In this document: positions 24,158-32,701 of the stretch, one piece after another
How the letters are laid out: each line of letters starts with the position of its first letter
How positions within the stretch are numbered: the stretch's first letter is position 1
Assembly: GCA_913056215.1 (NCBI GenBank)
Contig: CAJXMN010000016.1
Span: 1 to 39,066, forward strand
Direction: 5' to 3'
Origin: an uncultured Flavobacteriales bacterium
Lineage (GTDB): Bacteria; Bacteroidota; Bacteroidia; Flavobacteriales_D; Crocinitomicaceae
Length of the DNA: 39,066 bases
Program-made: the position numbers and the translations under genes
Notes under the pieces: generated by a model
Databases searched by the model: none
Told to the model about the DNA's origin: nothing
What the model saw: only the letters and a program-made list of their open reading frames with translations

Positions 24158-25183
24158 TTGCCTCATATAAAAAATGCGCTTATCCGTTATCGGGTGATTG
24201 ATAAGACCCTGAGAAATGCATATCATCCTTATCCTACGAAACAAGATATCCGATTCGCTTGTGAGGAAGCACTGTATGGAGACGCCTCAGGTAATAATAT
24301 TTGTGATTCAACCATTGAGAAAGATCTTTTCGCCATGCGTGAAGAACACGATGCTCCCATCAAATATAGTAAGAAGGAAAAAGGTTATTTTTATGAGGAT
24401 CCAGACTTTACAATCAATGAAATTCCTCTCTCGGAAGATGATGTTGAATCGATACAATTTGCGTTAAGTACCCTGTCGCAATTTCGGGATACAGCTATGT
24501 TTAAGCAGTTCGGCTTTGCACTGGATAAAATTGTTGATCGTGTAAACGTGGATCAGTCACGAAAGCAAGGTGATATTGAAGGATTTGTTCAGTTTGAACG
24601 AGGAGCTACTAAAACTGGGAGTGACCATTTGGCACCATTACTCAACACTATTAAAAATAGAAAGATCGTTTATTTTGACTATGAAAGTTTTATATCTCAA
24701 AATCGTAAAAAAAGAAAGGTTTCTCCGCTGTTGTTGAAAGAATATAATAATCGCTGGTATTTGATATCATACGATTATGTCAAGCAGGATATTATTACGT
24801 ATGGTTTAGATCGAATGTTTGAACTAGAAGCAACGGAACAAGAAGCACATGTACCAGAAAATTTTGACCCTGATCTATTTTTTAAATACTCAGTAGGTAT
24901 AACTGCGAGTAGGAATGCTACCCCACAAAAGATACTTTTCGAAGCCAATGCTATTGCATCGCGTTACATTGACTCTCAACCATTTCACGAGAGCCAGGAA
25001 ATAGTAGCAACTGCCGAAAATGGTTCTCAATTTTCATTATTTGTTGTGGTTTCTGAAGAATTGATTCGAAAACTTATAAGTTATGCCGGAGAAATAAAAG
25101 TACTCCAACCGAAAACGCTGGCGGATGAACTAAAAAAGCGTGCAGCTGAAATGATCGATCGATATCATAAAGAACACGATTGA
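24158..25183 (+). CDS. WYL-domain transcriptional regulator
   Basis: 341 residues, starting at TTG 24158 (MPHIKNALIRYRVID). This N terminus matches what I recall of Bacteroidota WYL proteins, and no better start is close. The first 80 residues resemble a winged helix (TKQDIRFACEEALYG, STIEKDLFAMREEHDAPIKY). The central WYL domain is seen in LAPLLNTIKNRKIVYFDYES, VSPLLLKEYNNRWYLISYD and ITYGLDRMFELEA. A WCX-type C-terminal domain ends the protein. WYL domains bind ligands, often nucleic acids or nucleotides, and many of the regulators are repressors. Divergent from the lipoprotein (80 bp) and upstream of the secreted vWA gene; its targets cannot be read from the sequence. Confidence 0.9.
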   Translation: MPHIKNALIRYRVIDKTLRNAYHPYPTKQDIRFACEEALYGDASGNNICDSTIEKDLFAMREEHDAPIKYSKKEKGYFYEDPDFTINEIPLSEDDVESIQFALSTLSQFRDTAMFKQFGFALDKIVDRVNVDQSRKQGDIEGFVQFERGATKTGSDHLAPLLNTIKNRKIVYFDYESFISQNRKKRKVSPLLLKEYNNRWYLISYDYVKQDIITYGLDRMFELEATEQEAHVPENFDPDLFFKYSVGITASRNATPQKILFEANAIASRYIDSQPFHESQEIVATAENGSQFSLFVVVSEELIRKLISYAGEIKVLQPKTLADELKKRAAEMIDRYHKEHD

Positions 25184-25196
25184 GCTTGTGCTCAAT
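25179..25196 (+). terminator. Small hairpin over the WYL stop codon
   Basis: ATTGAGC (25179-25185) and GCTCAAT (25190-25196) pair perfectly around TTGT. The stem includes the TGA stop. No T run follows, so it is at most a weak stop or an mRNA 3'-end structure. Confidence 0.3.
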
Positions 25197-25323
25197 GATT
25201 TAGGCTTATAAATTATTGTAAACCTTGAACTTTGCTGACTGATTCTACGTTTAGAAATAAATATGCTATTCGATTGAACCCCTTCTGAATTTAACTGTAC
25301 ACGGTAGTATAAAATCTGATGTT

Positions 25324-27159
25324 ATGGTGTATAAATTCGTTTTCATTTTCTCGTTTTTTTATTTTGGAATAGGTCTTTTACGGGCTCAAGAGGTCAGTGG
25401 GAACATGCGATCTTCAACTGAACAAGTTTTAGCTTACGGAAATGTTGATATTTATAAAGGAGAAGATAAAATTGCGGCAGTATTAACTGATGCAGAAGGG
25501 AATTTTAACGTCAAGTTGGATACAGGTATGTATCGCATTGAAGTGCAATATGCTGGTTATGAAAAACAAGTAGTAAATGCACGCGTTGATGCCTCGCGCT
25601 CGCTTAATTTTGAACTTCAGTCGGATAAGAGCTATAAGCATCCTGTTGGTGAGAAGGATCGTGGTTCCTCCTCATACTCCGAGGCGGACGAGCGGAAACG
25701 TTTGTTTTCTCATTCAAAAGAGAAGACTGAAATAACTTCCGTGTCATCTGTTGAGTATTCGAAATCTAAACATGTTAAAAAAGCGGATGGCGTGAGTTTG
25801 TCGGATAATAGAGTTGAGGCGGAATCGGGTGTTCTCACCGCGGGGGAAATCAACGATTTTCGCAAGTGGGAATTATGGTCAGATATAGTCAAAGATGAAT
25901 TACAAGATTATCAAACGTTTTGGAAAATTGAGCCACGTCAGCGATATATGGTTGAATTAACGAATCAAAACCAGCTTCCAATAGTAGATGCTACCGTGCA
26001 ATTGGTGAAACCCGATGGTTCCATTCTTTTCAAAAGCCGAACTGATAATACAGGGAAAGCCGAACTTTGGGGTAGTTTAATCCTTAATCAAGGCATCTAT
26101 TCTTCCTGTTCAGCATTCATTATACATAAAGGGAAAACGTTTCGTATACGCCATCTAACACCGTTTAGTGAGGGTGTCAATCAAAAATCGATTCAGGTCG
26201 ATTGCGAGCAGACGAAAACAGTTGATATTGCTTTTGCCGTTGATGCTACGGGATCGATGGGAGACGAGATTAAATTTTTAAGAAAAGAACTAAATAACGT
26301 AATCTACCAAACGAAAAATGCACATCCTGAATTGACATTTAATTTTGCAAACGTATTTTATCGCGATCAAAACGAGGCATATTTAACCAGAAAACGAGAT
26401 TTTAGTCCTGTCCTTTCGAAATCTGTTGATTTTATCTCAGCACAAAATGCAGCTGGTGGCGGTGATTATGAAGAAGCTGTGGAAGTGGCATTAGATGAAG
26501 CTATCAATGAACTTTCGTGGTCTGAAGAGGCCCGGTCACGTATACTGTTTCTCATACTTGATGCTCCACCACACAATAGTCCAGAAATACGTTCCAAATT
26601 GGACGCTCTCATGCGACAAGCCTCAGCAAATGGTATTCGTATTATTCCATTGGTGGCAAGCGGTATTAACAAAGATGCAGAGTATTTGCTGCGCTGCATA
26701 GCGCTTGCAACAAATGGGACTTATGCTTTTTTAACTGATCACAGCGGTATTGGAGGTAGTCACATTGCACCGACAACAGATGATTACGAAGTCGAGTTGC
26801 TTAGTGACCTTATGATTCGAGTAATAACTTCTTACATTTACTTACCTGATTGTGAAGCCCCTGTATCGGAAGATGAAATGGAAGATCTTGTACAGGATGA
26901 TCGGGATGAGAACGAACAAGATCAACTCGAATGGACGATATGGCCCAATCCAACGCGTGGCGTTTTAAATATCAAGGTAGACCGCGATATTGAAGAACTA
27001 TTTCTCACCGATTTGTCAGGTAAAATCCTGGAGCGATATACAGCTATTCGTAAAAATAGAGTGCTCAGAAGAGACCTTAGTCAATACGCAAGGGGATTAT
27101 ATCTCATTAAGTTTACATATGGAGATCAGGTCTATACGAAAAAAGCAGTACTTCAATGA
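25324..27159 (+). CDS. Secreted von Willebrand A protein with T9SS sorting domain
   Basis: 611 residues. In order: signal peptide (FVFIFSFFYFGIGLLRAQE); a CarboxypepD_reg-like beta domain, residues about 23-98 (VLTDAEGNFNVKLDTGMYRI); a Ser/Lys/Glu-rich linker to about 185; a second beta domain about 205-295 (VELTNQNQLPIVDATVQLV); a vWA domain about 300-500; an acidic linker; and a C-terminal sorting domain from residue 538 (WTIWPNPTRGVLNIKV to the end). The MIDAS is DATGSMGDE at Asp307, a DxTxS variant of DxSxS. The sorting domain predicts export by the type IX system, then cell-surface attachment or release. The binding target is unknown. It stands alone, 140 bp after the WYL gene. Confidence 0.88.
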   Translation: MVYKFVFIFSFFYFGIGLLRAQEVSGNMRSSTEQVLAYGNVDIYKGEDKIAAVLTDAEGNFNVKLDTGMYRIEVQYAGYEKQVVNARVDASRSLNFELQSDKSYKHPVGEKDRGSSSYSEADERKRLFSHSKEKTEITSVSSVEYSKSKHVKKADGVSLSDNRVEAESGVLTAGEINDFRKWELWSDIVKDELQDYQTFWKIEPRQRYMVELTNQNQLPIVDATVQLVKPDGSILFKSRTDNTGKAELWGSLILNQGIYSSCSAFIIHKGKTFRIRHLTPFSEGVNQKSIQVDCEQTKTVDIAFAVDATGSMGDEIKFLRKELNNVIYQTKNAHPELTFNFANVFYRDQNEAYLTRKRDFSPVLSKSVDFISAQNAAGGGDYEEAVEVALDEAINELSWSEEARSRILFLILDAPPHNSPEIRSKLDALMRQASANGIRIIPLVASGINKDAEYLLRCIALATNGTYAFLTDHSGIGGSHIAPTTDDYEVELLSDLMIRVITSYIYLPDCEAPVSEDEMEDLVQDDRDENEQDQLEWTIWPNPTRGVLNIKVDRDIEELFLTDLSGKILERYTAIRKNRVLRRDLSQYARGLYLIKFTYGDQVYTKKAVLQ

Positions 27160-27245
27160 GGGAGCTAATTCTTTAAACAGTACAAGAACCGAGGCGCGCC
27201 TTGGGCTTCACCTTTTACAAGGTTATCCTTTAAATTAAGACTTTA

Positions 27246-27275
27246 AAGTGGAGTTTTTGACATCATATTCCACTT
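27246..27275 (+). terminator. Weak hairpin between convergent genes
   Basis: AAGTGGA (27246-27252) pairs with TCCACTT (27269-27275) around a 16-base loop, and a short T run follows six bases later. It may terminate the vWA gene. The surrounding 181-bp convergent gap shows nothing else clear. Confidence 0.35.
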
Positions 27276-27340
27276 CGGACTTTTTGGCTATACAGTTTTA
27301 TGCCTGGCCTATATATTCATTGATGTCTACAAGCTGCCAT

Positions 27341-28285
27341 CTATTCACTCAGTAATGGAGCTATGTGTCGTTCCTTTTTGTCTGCATAGATATCTTTAAT
27401 CTTCAGTAAAATAGCAGTTTCTTCAACACCTCCAAAATCGGGGTTTTTTGCTGTGCCAAATGTGCGCATAGTAGGGGAGAGGTGCATGTAGATATTCATT
27501 AATGGTGGGATGATAGCACCACGCGATCTCACATATTGATTGAGCACTTTAAAACCTTCTTTAAAATCATAGCCATTAAGCAATTCTTTAAATTTTGCTT
27601 GATTGCTTTTTTGATCGATTGGATAGCGTGATTTTGCCAGATTATCGGGATCAGGGAAATAATGATGAAGAAAATAAAGTAAAAAATCCCTGCTTTCAAG
27701 GTCGTAATCTGGGTACATAGTGACTTTACCAAAAAAATATTCCAGGTTTGGATAAACGACCGTAAGTACTGCCAAACCATCCCAAATATTGTCAAGCGCG
27801 TAAAGTCCTTTTCTCGGATTTACTGAAGGTTGATAATTGGGTTGGACCCAACTTCTACCTAACTCAATAGTTTTTGGAAGATATTCTTCGCGAAATTCTT
27901 TCGAAAAACTAAAATAGTGCGAAGTACTCATCGGTATGAAGTCATCTTCATTATCCGTTAATATTTTTGCGCAATCGATGAAGCGATAACCACCAATCAC
28001 CTCTTCATCTTCAGGACTCCAGACGATGAGTTGTTCATAACAATGATCGTTAATATCGTATTGATCCAGATCCAGTGATTTTTTGGTACCACCTCCCGCC
28101 GAACGAAAGGATAATTCACGTAATCTTCCTATTTCATTAAGTGTATGAGGAGAATTGTGGTAATTAACAATGTAAATTTCATTGTTTCCCTTGCGGGTCG
28201 TACGTGCAAATCGTTCAGAAGTCAGCTCACTTTTTATTAATGAACGTTCTACTGGAGGGATAATTTTTTCAACTTTTTGTGTCAT
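27341..28285 (-). CDS. glsB: N-acyltransferase for amino-acid (glycine) lipids, GlsB-like
   Basis: 314 residues, GNAT-type fold of the OlsB/hemolysin-like group. Seen: YIVNYHNSPHTLNEIGRLRE, LRELSFRSAGGGT, VIGGYRFIDCAKIL, KTIELGRSWVQPNYQ, and LDNIWDGLAVLTV. In Bacteroides GlsB attaches a 3-hydroxy fatty acid to glycine, the first step of glycine lipids; OlsB does the same with ornithine. The substrate amino acid here is inferred from lineage, not from residues. It begins 1 bp after the end of the glsA-like gene, so the two enzymes are translated together. Confidence 0.88.
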   Translation of the reverse strand: MTQKVEKIIPPVERSLIKSELTSERFARTTRKGNNEIYIVNYHNSPHTLNEIGRLRELSFRSAGGGTKKSLDLDQYDINDHCYEQLIVWSPEDEEVIGGYRFIDCAKILTDNEDDFIPMSTSHYFSFSKEFREEYLPKTIELGRSWVQPNYQPSVNPRKGLYALDNIWDGLAVLTVVYPNLEYFFGKVTMYPDYDLESRDFLLYFLHHYFPDPDNLAKSRYPIDQKSNQAKFKELLNGYDFKEGFKVLNQYVRSRGAIIPPLMNIYMHLSPTMRTFGTAKNPDFGGVEETAILLKIKDIYADKKERHIAPLLSE

Positions 28286-28286
28286 G

Positions 28287-29105
28287 CTATTGCTTTAATT
28301 CGTACACTTTTTCTTTCACATATTGCGCCCACTCGTCTGGAGTTTTCGTTTGGTTAAATTGACCAGCATCAAGGGGCGCTCCAAATGTAATCGTTATTTC
28401 CTTGTCGTTTTGTTTGTATAATTCATTAACAAGATAAAGCATTTCAATGTTTGCCTTAATGCCAACTGTTTTGCGAAGTTTATATAAATTATAGAAAAAA
28501 TTAGTCAATTCTCCATCAATATGGACAGGGATAATTGTCTTTTTGTATTTGATTGAGCGAGTGACAAATGTTTTTCTCCATTTAAGGTCACCACCTTCCT
28601 GGCCTTGCTTTCTTGAAACCAACCCTGCAGGAAATATGCAAAGAAGCTCATTTCCTGCAAATGTCTCATCCACTTTTCGAAGTGAAGCAGCAGCATTTTT
28701 GCCATGTTTATTAATACCAACAAAGATGGGTTGTAGGTTTTCCAAATGAAGTAGAACATCGTTTACTACAAATTTGATATCCTGACGAATTTCGTGCAAA
28801 ACGGTAACCAATGCCATTGCATCCATACCTCCAAGCGGGTGCTCGATGGCATGAATTGCTCCTCCTTCTTTGGGAATGTGTTGCTCCCCCTTACTCGTTA
28901 CGCGAATGTTGAATTTCTTCATAACGGATAAACAAAATTCAATGGGTGAATCGTTGCGATGTTCGTAAACGAACTCATTGACATCTTTCTCGTGAAGAAT
29001 TTTTTGTAAATACGATACGATAAATCGCGGCATGCGTTTTAGCAAGTTTGGATTTTTATCGTGAATAACTTGTTTTACATCAATGATTTTGTTTTGACTT
29101 TTCAT
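28287..29105 (-). CDS. glsA: O-acyltransferase for amino-acid (glycine) lipids, GlsA-like
   Basis: 272 residues of the PlsC/lysophospholipid acyltransferase fold. The first catalytic block is AIEHPLGGMDAMALV, an HX5D rather than the usual HX4D spacing. The second is LCIFPAGLVSRKQG, and later KTIIPVHIDGE. GlsA adds the second fatty acid through an ester bond to the hydroxy group of the N-acyl glycine made by GlsB. No signal peptide or strong membrane helix is seen, so it should sit on the cytoplasmic face of the inner membrane. It follows the HU-SPOR gene by 18 bp and precedes glsB by 1 bp. Confidence 0.87.
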   Translation of the reverse strand: MKSQNKIIDVKQVIHDKNPNLLKRMPRFIVSYLQKILHEKDVNEFVYEHRNDSPIEFCLSVMKKFNIRVTSKGEQHIPKEGGAIHAIEHPLGGMDAMALVTVLHEIRQDIKFVVNDVLLHLENLQPIFVGINKHGKNAAASLRKVDETFAGNELLCIFPAGLVSRKQGQEGGDLKWRKTFVTRSIKYKKTIIPVHIDGELTNFFYNLYKLRKTVGIKANIEMLYLVNELYKQNDKEITITFGAPLDAGQFNQTKTPDEWAQYVKEKVYELKQ

Positions 29106-29123
29106 TGGTGTTTTTTCGTGGAA

Positions 29124-30416
29124 TCAATACTTATAAATCCAGGCACCAGGAGCCTTTTGACGCACGGTAATGACCGCTTTTTTAGCAGCCTGGGAACTAG
29201 GGAAGCTTTGTGCACTCACGTAGTGCATACCGTTTAGTTTGCCTATAATTTTTGCGTCGAGTCCCTTGCTTTTAAGGTTCGTCACTAATCCCTTGGCGTT
29301 GGCAAGTTGCTTAAATGTCCCTGCAATAAGATGATAGTTACCACTTGACGATTGGTTAAACTGAGATGACGCTGCATTTTTTGTATCGCTAGATTCGTTT
29401 GCTGTTTTTTTGGAATTTTGTTGGTCATCAGCTTCATCCTTACCTTTGTTATCATCTTCACTTTTGCTTTGATCTTCTTTCGATGCAGGTTGAGCATTGT
29501 CTTTTGACTTGCTCGCTTGTCCTTCGTCTTCGGAGGCATCCTTTTCGGTTTGTGAATCTCCTGAATTTTCAGCGATTTTTTTGTTTTTACCTTCTGCTGA
29601 GTCATCAAATTCATCCCATCCCATGTAGGATTCTACTTGATCATAATTGAAGTATACATAAGTGGCACCAGCTCCTGCGAGAATAACGATAATCAGAACA
29701 ACCCATAAAACGGGACTGGTCTTACGCTTTTTATCTTTTTGCTTCTTTCCAGCAGAAGATTTTTTAGTATCCTTTTGTTTTGACTTTTTTTCGGATGCTG
29801 ACTTTTTACTGGAAGCATCTTTACTTTTAGAGGCAACCTTATCTTTTTTATTAGCTTTCTTTGAAGTTACGTCTTTATGCGCACTATTCGAGCTTTTCTC
29901 TGCTGAAGCATCTTTTTGATGTTCATCTGTAGAAGGTTTTGTATCCGACGAAGCACTTTCTTTTTTCTCCTTGGAGGAAGATGTATCAGACACCTCATGA
30001 GTGTCATTTTTTTGATCGTCAGAAGAAGGTTTTTCTTTTGTGTGCTCCGTATTATCATCATTTTGAGTTGCTATAGGCTCATTTGAAGTGGAACTTTCTT
30101 GATTGAGACTCCCTTCGAATTCAATTTCTCCATCATTATTTTTAGAGAAGCTACCGAGCCCATAAATATCATAGCTTTCGCCTTTATCGAGTTCAAGTTG
30201 AACGTCTCTTACGTATTTAGCAACAGAATTCTGCGCTTCCTGGAGGTCCATATTGGATTTTTTGACAAGCAACTCATCCAGTTTTCCGTCATTGTATTTG
30301 AGGTACTCATTGAACATAAGATTACCTTGTTCTTTATCTTCAATCACAATAGCGCCAAAATCAGGAAGTATAACTTTGTCGTTTTGCTCCAGTAGTTGTC
30401 TTAGAAATTTGTCCAT
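29124..30416 (-). CDS. HU-like domain / SPOR domain membrane protein
   Basis: 430 residues. Residues 1-100 are an HU/CCDC81-like domain (LRQLLEQNDKVILPDFGAIV, YDIYGLGSFSKNNDGEIEF). Then comes a long low-complexity region of Ser, Lys, Asp, Glu and Thr, basic just before the membrane. One membrane segment follows at about 234-257 (VLWVVLIIVILAGAGATYVY), then a second acidic low-complexity region, and a C-terminal SPOR domain from about 358 (YHLIAGTFKQLANAKGLVTN). SPOR domains bind denuded peptidoglycan glycans at division sites, so the C terminus should be periplasmic and the HU-like part cytoplasmic. This architecture is typical of Bacteroidota. Whether the HU-like part binds DNA is unknown. 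It heads the glsA-glsB unit. Confidence 0.88.
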   Translation of the reverse strand: MDKFLRQLLEQNDKVILPDFGAIVIEDKEQGNLMFNEYLKYNDGKLDELLVKKSNMDLQEAQNSVAKYVRDVQLELDKGESYDIYGLGSFSKNNDGEIEFEGSLNQESSTSNEPIATQNDDNTEHTKEKPSSDDQKNDTHEVSDTSSSKEKKESASSDTKPSTDEHQKDASAEKSSNSAHKDVTSKKANKKDKVASKSKDASSKKSASEKKSKQKDTKKSSAGKKQKDKKRKTSPVLWVVLIIVILAGAGATYVYFNYDQVESYMGWDEFDDSAEGKNKKIAENSGDSQTEKDASEDEGQASKSKDNAQPASKEDQSKSEDDNKGKDEADDQQNSKKTANESSDTKNAASSQFNQSSSGNYHLIAGTFKQLANAKGLVTNLKSKGLDAKIIGKLNGMHYVSAQSFPSSQAAKKAVITVRQKAPGAWIYKY

Positions 30417-30451
30417 AACACAGAATTAAGCAAATAAATATAGGAAAAAGA

Positions 30452-31300
30452 TTAAAATTGTTCTTTAAAATTGAAAGTTTCCTTCAAACGAGGACCTTTT
30501 TCCGTCATTTTGAGCGTACAACACTCGTTTTGAACATCGTGCTCGAGAAAGAGCACATAAGATTCTTCCACCGCTTTTTTGAGAAATTTTTCTTTTTCAT
30601 CTAACGTTTTTAAAGGTCTCGTATCGTATCCCATTACGTAGGGCAGTGGAATATGACCAATCGAAGGAAGCAAATCAGCCATGAATACTAATGTTTTTCC
30701 TTGGTAACGGATGTGTGGAATCATTTGACTGTCGGTGTGTCCATCCACAAACAAAACGTCAAAATCAGGGAATACGTTTTTGGTATAGTCTCCGTTGCGC
30801 TCTATAAATTCGAGTTGACCGGACTCCTGGATGGGTAAAATATTTTCCTTTAGGAACGAAGCTTTTTCGCGATTATTGGGTTCAGTAGCCCATTTCCAAT
30901 GATTTTTGGTGCTCCAGTGCGTTGCATTCTTAAATAGCAATTCCAGCTTTTCACCATTTTTTTGAACCGCCCCCCCACAGTGATCAAAGTGAAGATGAGT
31001 AAGGAAGACATCGGTGATGTCATCGGGACTGAACCCTAGTTTTTTCAGGCTACCCAATAATGTGGCGTCACCGTGCAGGTAGTAATGCGAGAAGAATTTA
31101 TCGCTCTGCTTTTCTCCAATTCCAGTATCAATTAACACTAAACGATCATCGTATTCAACGAGCATACATCGCATAGACCAACTACACATGTTTTTTTCGT
31201 CGGGCTCGTTAGTTCTCGACCACAATGTTTTTGGTACAACGCCAAACATGGCTCCACCATCTAATTTGAAGTTTCCAGTTTCTAATGGATGAATTTTCAT
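30452..31300 (-). CDS. MBL-fold metallo-hydrolase
   Basis: 282 residues. The metallo-beta-lactamase fold is shown by LIDTGIGEKQSDKF, the zinc motif HLHFDHCGG (HxHxDH), a later His in VDGHTDSQMIPH, and a final His in VLFLEHDVQNEC. The overall order resembles the AHL-lactonase/AiiA-like group and methyl-parathion hydrolase relatives, but subgroup and substrate cannot be settled by eye. No signal peptide, so it is cytosolic. It ends 35 bp before the HU-SPOR gene and could share its transcript. Confidence 0.88.
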   Translation of the reverse strand: MKIHPLETGNFKLDGGAMFGVVPKTLWSRTNEPDEKNMCSWSMRCMLVEYDDRLVLIDTGIGEKQSDKFFSHYYLHGDATLLGSLKKLGFSPDDITDVFLTHLHFDHCGGAVQKNGEKLELLFKNATHWSTKNHWKWATEPNNREKASFLKENILPIQESGQLEFIERNGDYTKNVFPDFDVLFVDGHTDSQMIPHIRYQGKTLVFMADLLPSIGHIPLPYVMGYDTRPLKTLDEKEKFLKKAVEESYVLFLEHDVQNECCTLKMTEKGPRLKETFNFKEQF

Positions 31301-31487
31301 GATCTTGTTTTTTCGTGAAGTTATTATTTCTTATGGGAAGAAAACTGTTTTTTACCAATGGATCTTCAACTTTTTTTCAACATAAACCGTTCAGATGTCT
31401 TCATAAAGCCTTCATAGAAAAGCGTTACCAAAACCCAATAAAAGTGATTAACTTCGCACTGATTCATGTTTAATTAAAAGCGATGAA

Positions 31488-32357
31488 ATGAAAAGAGTAT
31501 TGAAATTAACAATATATGTGTTGGTCACGCTTGCTTTGTTTTACATCCATTATTCGGAATCCTATTTACATGATACTATTGAGCGCTATAGGTTGATACG
31601 GCTTGTTATAGGTTTTGCTATTTTTTATGCAGTAGTGAATTCAGCAGCACTGTTAATCAAATGGTCCTATTCTCGTAGGTTACATATTAAGGAAGGCCAA
31701 AAAAACAATGTACATTATGGTGTAGAAAATATTGCCAAACTCGTTATTACTGTGGGGTTTGCTACTACTGTTCTCAGTGCTCTTGGTATTCAGCTATGGG
31801 AGGTGATCACGTCGATAACCATAGTAGCAACAGCTTTAGCTATTTTGACAAAAGAGTACATTGCAGATTTTTTAGTGGGTATCCATTTGAGTTTTTCAAC
31901 CATGTTTGAGGTAGGGGACTTTGTCAAGGTAGATGAAAAAAAAGGTGAAGTACTTGGTATTAATATGTTGAAAACATTGATTAGAAATGAAGATGACGAC
32001 ATTGTTTTGTTGCCAAATACAAAAGTTTATTACAACGAAATCGTTAATTATACGCAAAGAGATATTCGTCAAATGAGTGTGGATTTTCAGCTGGGAAAGA
32101 CATACATATCGGCAACTGATCAACTGAAAAAGCGTATTGAACATTCTCTGAGTGACCTTGAGCAGTTTATTGAGGTGGATTCTTATGAATTGGAGGTGTT
32201 GAACGTAAAGAATGGTTTTTTTGATTTAAAATTTAATTATACACTGCGGGAAGTGAGCATGGATATTCATCGTATAGCCCGGAAATTAATTATTCAGGAG
32301 GTATATCAATTTATTTTGGATACAGATAAAGCAAAATTGAATGCTGGAGACCAATAG
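31488..32357 (+). CDS. Divergent MscS-family mechanosensitive channel
   Basis: 289 residues. Membrane segments: LKLTIYVLVTLALFYIHY, LIRLVIGFAIFYAVVNSAAL, LVITVGFATTVLSALGI and a pore-helix region ITIVATALAILTKEYIADFL. The beta domain follows with MFEVGDFVKVDEKKGEVLG and DDIVLLPNTKVYYNEIVNYT. In contrast with the MscS at 11920-12768, the pore helix lacks the Gly/Ala packing pattern (GAAGLAIGMAF there). This points to different gating or conductance. It starts at ATG 31488 and is followed by the palindrome cluster. Confidence 0.9.
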   Translation: MKRVLKLTIYVLVTLALFYIHYSESYLHDTIERYRLIRLVIGFAIFYAVVNSAALLIKWSYSRRLHIKEGQKNNVHYGVENIAKLVITVGFATTVLSALGIQLWEVITSITIVATALAILTKEYIADFLVGIHLSFSTMFEVGDFVKVDEKKGEVLGINMLKTLIRNEDDDIVLLPNTKVYYNEIVNYTQRDIRQMSVDFQLGKTYISATDQLKKRIEHSLSDLEQFIEVDSYELEVLNVKNGFFDLKFNYTLREVSMDIHRIARKLIIQEVYQFILDTDKAKLNAGDQ

Positions 32358-32379
32358 ACTTAATTAGTAATGATTGTTG

Positions 32380-32688
32380 TTTCGGCGATTGCATCGGCGA
32401 GGGATTTATCCCTAGCTGATGGAAGCGTAATCTATATGGTAGTGGCTGAAGCCACTTGAAGATTAATAGATCATTTAATAAAAAGCAAGCCGTTGAAACG
32501 TCCAGGAAGTTGGAAATGACATCTATTGCTTGCGGGATTGCCTGTCCGCCAGCAGGCGGGAATCCCGCAGCAATAGAATGCTCAATCAAAAAGCGTTGCA
32601 TCGCGATGTATCGAGACCGTCGAGATGCGATGCACTGATTCAACCGAAGTGAGCCCGTCCAGATAAGCGAAGCCGAAATACGTCGCTT
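32380..32688. repeat. Palindrome-rich (REP-like) repeat cluster
   Basis: A non-coding stretch, richer in GC than its surroundings, holding at least five inverted repeats. AGGGAT-TT-ATCCCT (32402-32415) sits inside CATCGGC/GCTGATG (32392-32398, 32417-32423). AGTGGCT-GA-AGCCACT spans 32443-32458. A large palindrome spans 32522-32577. TGCATCGC/GCGATGCA are at 32597-32604 and 32627-32634. AAGCGA/TCGCTT are at 32665-32670 and 32683-32688. TTTCGGC (32380-32386) and GCCGAAA (32672-32678) could mark the ends of one unit of about 300 bp. No transposase or plausible protein is encoded. It resembles REP/BIME-type dispersed elements; copies elsewhere cannot be seen here. Confidence 0.6.
32522..32577. repeat. 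56-bp GC-rich palindrome
   Basis: Arms 32522-32539 and 32561-32577 pair perfectly apart from one bulged T at 32530 (TCTATTGC, then TGCGGGATT on the left). Inside, CCGCC (32546-32550) and GGCGG (32555-32559) form a second stem round AGCA. The inner sequence CCTGTCCGCCAGCAGGCGGG resembles dispersed repeats I recall from Bacteroidota genomes. Confidence 0.7.
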
Positions 32689-32701
32689 TAATCAGGATCC
32701 A

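Noticed and set aside
24158-25183. WYL regulator as the control gene of a phage-defence island
   Set aside because: WYL proteins control some defence systems, but none of the neighbours is a nuclease, methylase, reverse transcriptase or other defence gene.
27195-27204. AGGCGCGCCT palindrome
   Set aside because: A single short palindrome with no partner or positional logic.
29662-29919. Open frame antisense to the low-complexity part of the HU-SPOR gene
   Set aside because: Long stop-free antisense frames are expected opposite Lys/Ser/Asp-rich codons.
32456-32638. Short open frames across the palindrome cluster, on both strands
   Set aside because: They run through inverted repeats and have no plausible protein composition.
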